From: Triatoma infestans
Taxonomy: Eukaryota > Arthropoda > Insecta > Hemiptera > Reduviidae
DNA: 64,000 nucleotides
Reading direction: 5' to 3'
NCBI GenBank assembly: GCA_011037195.1
Contig: JAAEAF010004405.1
Span: forward strand, 1 to 64,000
Shown piece by piece: positions 62,523-64,000 of this stretch (position 1 is its first letter; every line of letters begins with the position of its first letter). The translations under genes were made by a program, and so were the position numbers. Below the pieces are notes generated by a model. The model saw nothing but the letters and a program-made list of their open reading frames with translations. It made no database searches and was not told the origin of the DNA.

Positions 62523-63228
62523 CAGGGTGTCCCAAGGTATATGAATAACGACTTTTTCTCGGAAACGAAGATAGCTAGACATGTGTGTTTTTTGTTAGAA
62601 AACCAAATTTAATTTGCAAATTTGTTTTGGTGCTTCCAGAAGCGAGATACAGGCACCAACTTCATTTTTTTCAAATGGGGAGGTGTGGTTTTTATTTAAG
62701 AAATAGATTCCTCTATTTTTTTTGTAAGAAAAATTTACTTGAACGGTTTTTTTCTTTGAGCGATATTTTACAAGTTATGAATGAAAACATGATTCCTATA
62801 AGAAATTTCAAAATGATATTATAACGGTTTTTTGATTGAATAAGAAGAAAAGTACTATTTTATTATAAATTTTACTCCTCATTAATTACAGATCTTGCTC
62901 GGACCGGCCTCCACCATTAGAGATGTATTTCTTTGGTCGTTAGGTACAATTGGCAGGAAAAAGCATGTGTATGCATCTCTAATGGTGAGGGCCAGTTCGA
63001 GCAAGATCTGTAATTAATTTCTATTTCTTCAATAAAACCACACCTCCCCATTTGAAAAAAATGAAGTTGGTTCCTGCCTGTATCTCGCTTCTCGAAGCAC
63101 CAAAACAAATTTGCAAATTAAATTTGGATTTCTAACAAAAAACTACGAGCACATGTATTTTTTAGTTTTTTCTAGCTATCTTAGTTTCCGAGAAAAAAGT
63201 CGTTATCCATATACCTTGGGACACCCTG
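62523..63228. mobile_element. Foldback DNA element with long inverted arms
   Basis: The ends CAGGGTGTCCCAAGGTATAT are inverted and nearly identical for about 180 bp per arm (aataacgactttttctcgga, gcaaatttgttttggtgctt, aatggggaggtgtggttttt). TATATA flanks both ends. A second, inner inverted pair lies in the middle (attaattacagatcttgctc at 62882 and its inverse ending about 63018). The left arm has an extra insertion of about 170 bp (62700-62870). No transposase is encoded. Confidence 0.83.
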
Positions 63229-63249
63229 TATATAGAGTCCTCCACCTTA

Positions 63250-63348
63250 GGCTGGCCTAGGTAGCGAGTAACTAGATTGATTCATTTTTGTGTTTTACCG
63301 CTCTTCGCATCCTATGAATCTATAATGATTCGGATCCACACACTACAT
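63250..63348 (-). repeat. LTR-like end next to a C-rich tract
   Basis: The block gtagcgagtaactagattga to ggatccacacactaca is followed at 63349 by tcatcccctctcctgaag. The same arrangement, ..ctaca then ttatcccccctcctggag, occurs where the Gypsy 3' LTR meets its polypurine tract at 21535. An inverse copy of the block lies at 63812-63880. Confidence 0.4.
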
Positions 63349-63469
63349 CATCCCCTCTCCTGAAGAAATCTTTCATTTGTGAAAAATTTTGAGCGTGCTG
63401 CTGGCTGATGTATGTTGTAGTATATCTGGTTTTGCTACGAGTTTCTGTTTTAGCCAGCCTGGCTCTGTT

Positions 63470-63645
63470 GAAGCTAGCGAAGTTGATGAAAACTAGATTT
63501 TGTTGCAGAAAGCTAGTGATGATGATGTTGCAAGCTAGCCAGTGATGTTGAAAGCTAGCAATGATGATGACACTAGCTGATTTTGCAGAAAGCTAGTGAT
63601 GATATTAGAGCTAGCTAAGGATGGTGAAGCTAGCGATGATGATGT
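63470..63645. repeat. Degenerate short repeat (agctagtgatgatg)
   Basis: About seven imperfect copies of a 15-25 base motif built from gaaagctagtgatgatgatg. No coding meaning seen. Confidence 0.75.
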
Positions 63646-63664
63646 CTTATGTGTATCATAAGGA

Positions 63665-63689
63665 AGGAAAGAGAGAGAGAGAGAGAGAA
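63665..63689. repeat. GA microsatellite
   Basis: A GA repeat following gaaggaaa. Confidence 0.85.
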
Positions 63690-63811
63690 TGTTTCTAAAT
63701 TTTTGTAGTCCTTGGCAGTAATTTGAAAATATATACATGAATAATTATTTTTATATCTATCAATACTTGTAAATTATGAACACAGTTATCAATGTATATA
63801 TTTTTCCGAAT

Positions 63812-63915
63812 TATTATAGATTCATAGGATCCGAAGAGCTGAGAAACACAAAAATGAATCAATCTAGTTACTCGCTACCTTCGGTTTCTATGAATCTGTA
63901 ATGATTCGGATCCCA
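63812..63915 (+). repeat. Inverted copy of the 63258-63333 block
   Basis: agattcataggatccgaaga and aatgaatcaatctagttact are the reverse complement of the block at 63258-63333. Directly after it tatgaatctgtaatgattcg repeats 63311-63333 in direct orientation. The region therefore mixes inverted and direct repeats. Confidence 0.7.
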
Positions 63916-64000
63916 TTACACAATCTACTTAGTTTTTCCTAAACCTTTCGGGAATGGTTCCCATCTTCAGTAGGGCATATCTGTTATAAAAGTACAGACA

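Overview
The window looks like intergenic DNA from a large, AT-rich, repeat-dense animal genome, most probably an insect. I infer this from the repeat content: mariner, Tc1, hAT and PIF/Harbinger DNA transposons, I-clade-like LINEs that carry RNase H, a Ty3/Gypsy LTR element, tRNA-derived SINEs, and one GT-AG intron inside a transposase remnant. I found no conserved host gene, rRNA gene, functional tRNA gene, operon or CRISPR array. Species and order cannot be fixed from the sequence alone. Almost everything recognisable is a transposable element or its debris.

Layout. 0-9 kb: a Gypsy integrase scrap abutting a deleted mariner (1613-2517), two RNase H-bearing LINE 3' ends (2880-3430, 3680-4762), a composite SINE (6363-6738) and a 5'-truncated LINE (7054-8213), the last two with target-site duplications (TSDs). 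9-20 kb: a hAT element nested in an unnamed 'TCTTAC' repeat, a solo LTR with TSD TAAT, several TCTTAC copies, SINE pieces and a LINE reverse transcriptase. 20-26 kb: a LINE RNase H segment present as about three tandem units, split by a 4.0-kb gag-only Gypsy-type element with two LTRs and TSD CATC. 27-29 kb: a long composite SINE with a 12-bp TSD and a second tRNA-type SINE. 29-36 kb: the best-preserved feature, a 7.1-kb full-length I-type LINE on the minus strand with both ORFs, an 11-unit minisatellite in its 3' UTR, a pure poly(A) tail and a 12-bp TSD. 36-48 kb: a truncated LINE, many TCTTAC copies, SINEs and a tandemly duplicated mariner. 48-64 kb: a deleted PIF/Harbinger element, foldback elements, a second solo LTR with a nested retroposon, a mariner, a Tc1 pseudogene split by a LINE, one more LINE 3' end and a terminal foldback/LTR-like region.

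How the parts fit. The intact LINE is a plausible driver of SINE mobility. Its last 30 bases before the poly(A) resemble the 3' ends of one SINE subfamily, and its 5' UTR resembles the extra 5' head of another subfamily that also contains a tRNA-like promoter. The deleted DNA transposons could move only if a full-length relative elsewhere supplied transposase. The TCTTAC repeat (15 or more copies) has terminal hairpins and one or two tandem modules of about 310 bp; it fits no class I can name with confidence and is the main unexplained structure here.

TSD and boundary calls were made by eye. Repeat-copy borders without a TSD are approximate to tens of bases.
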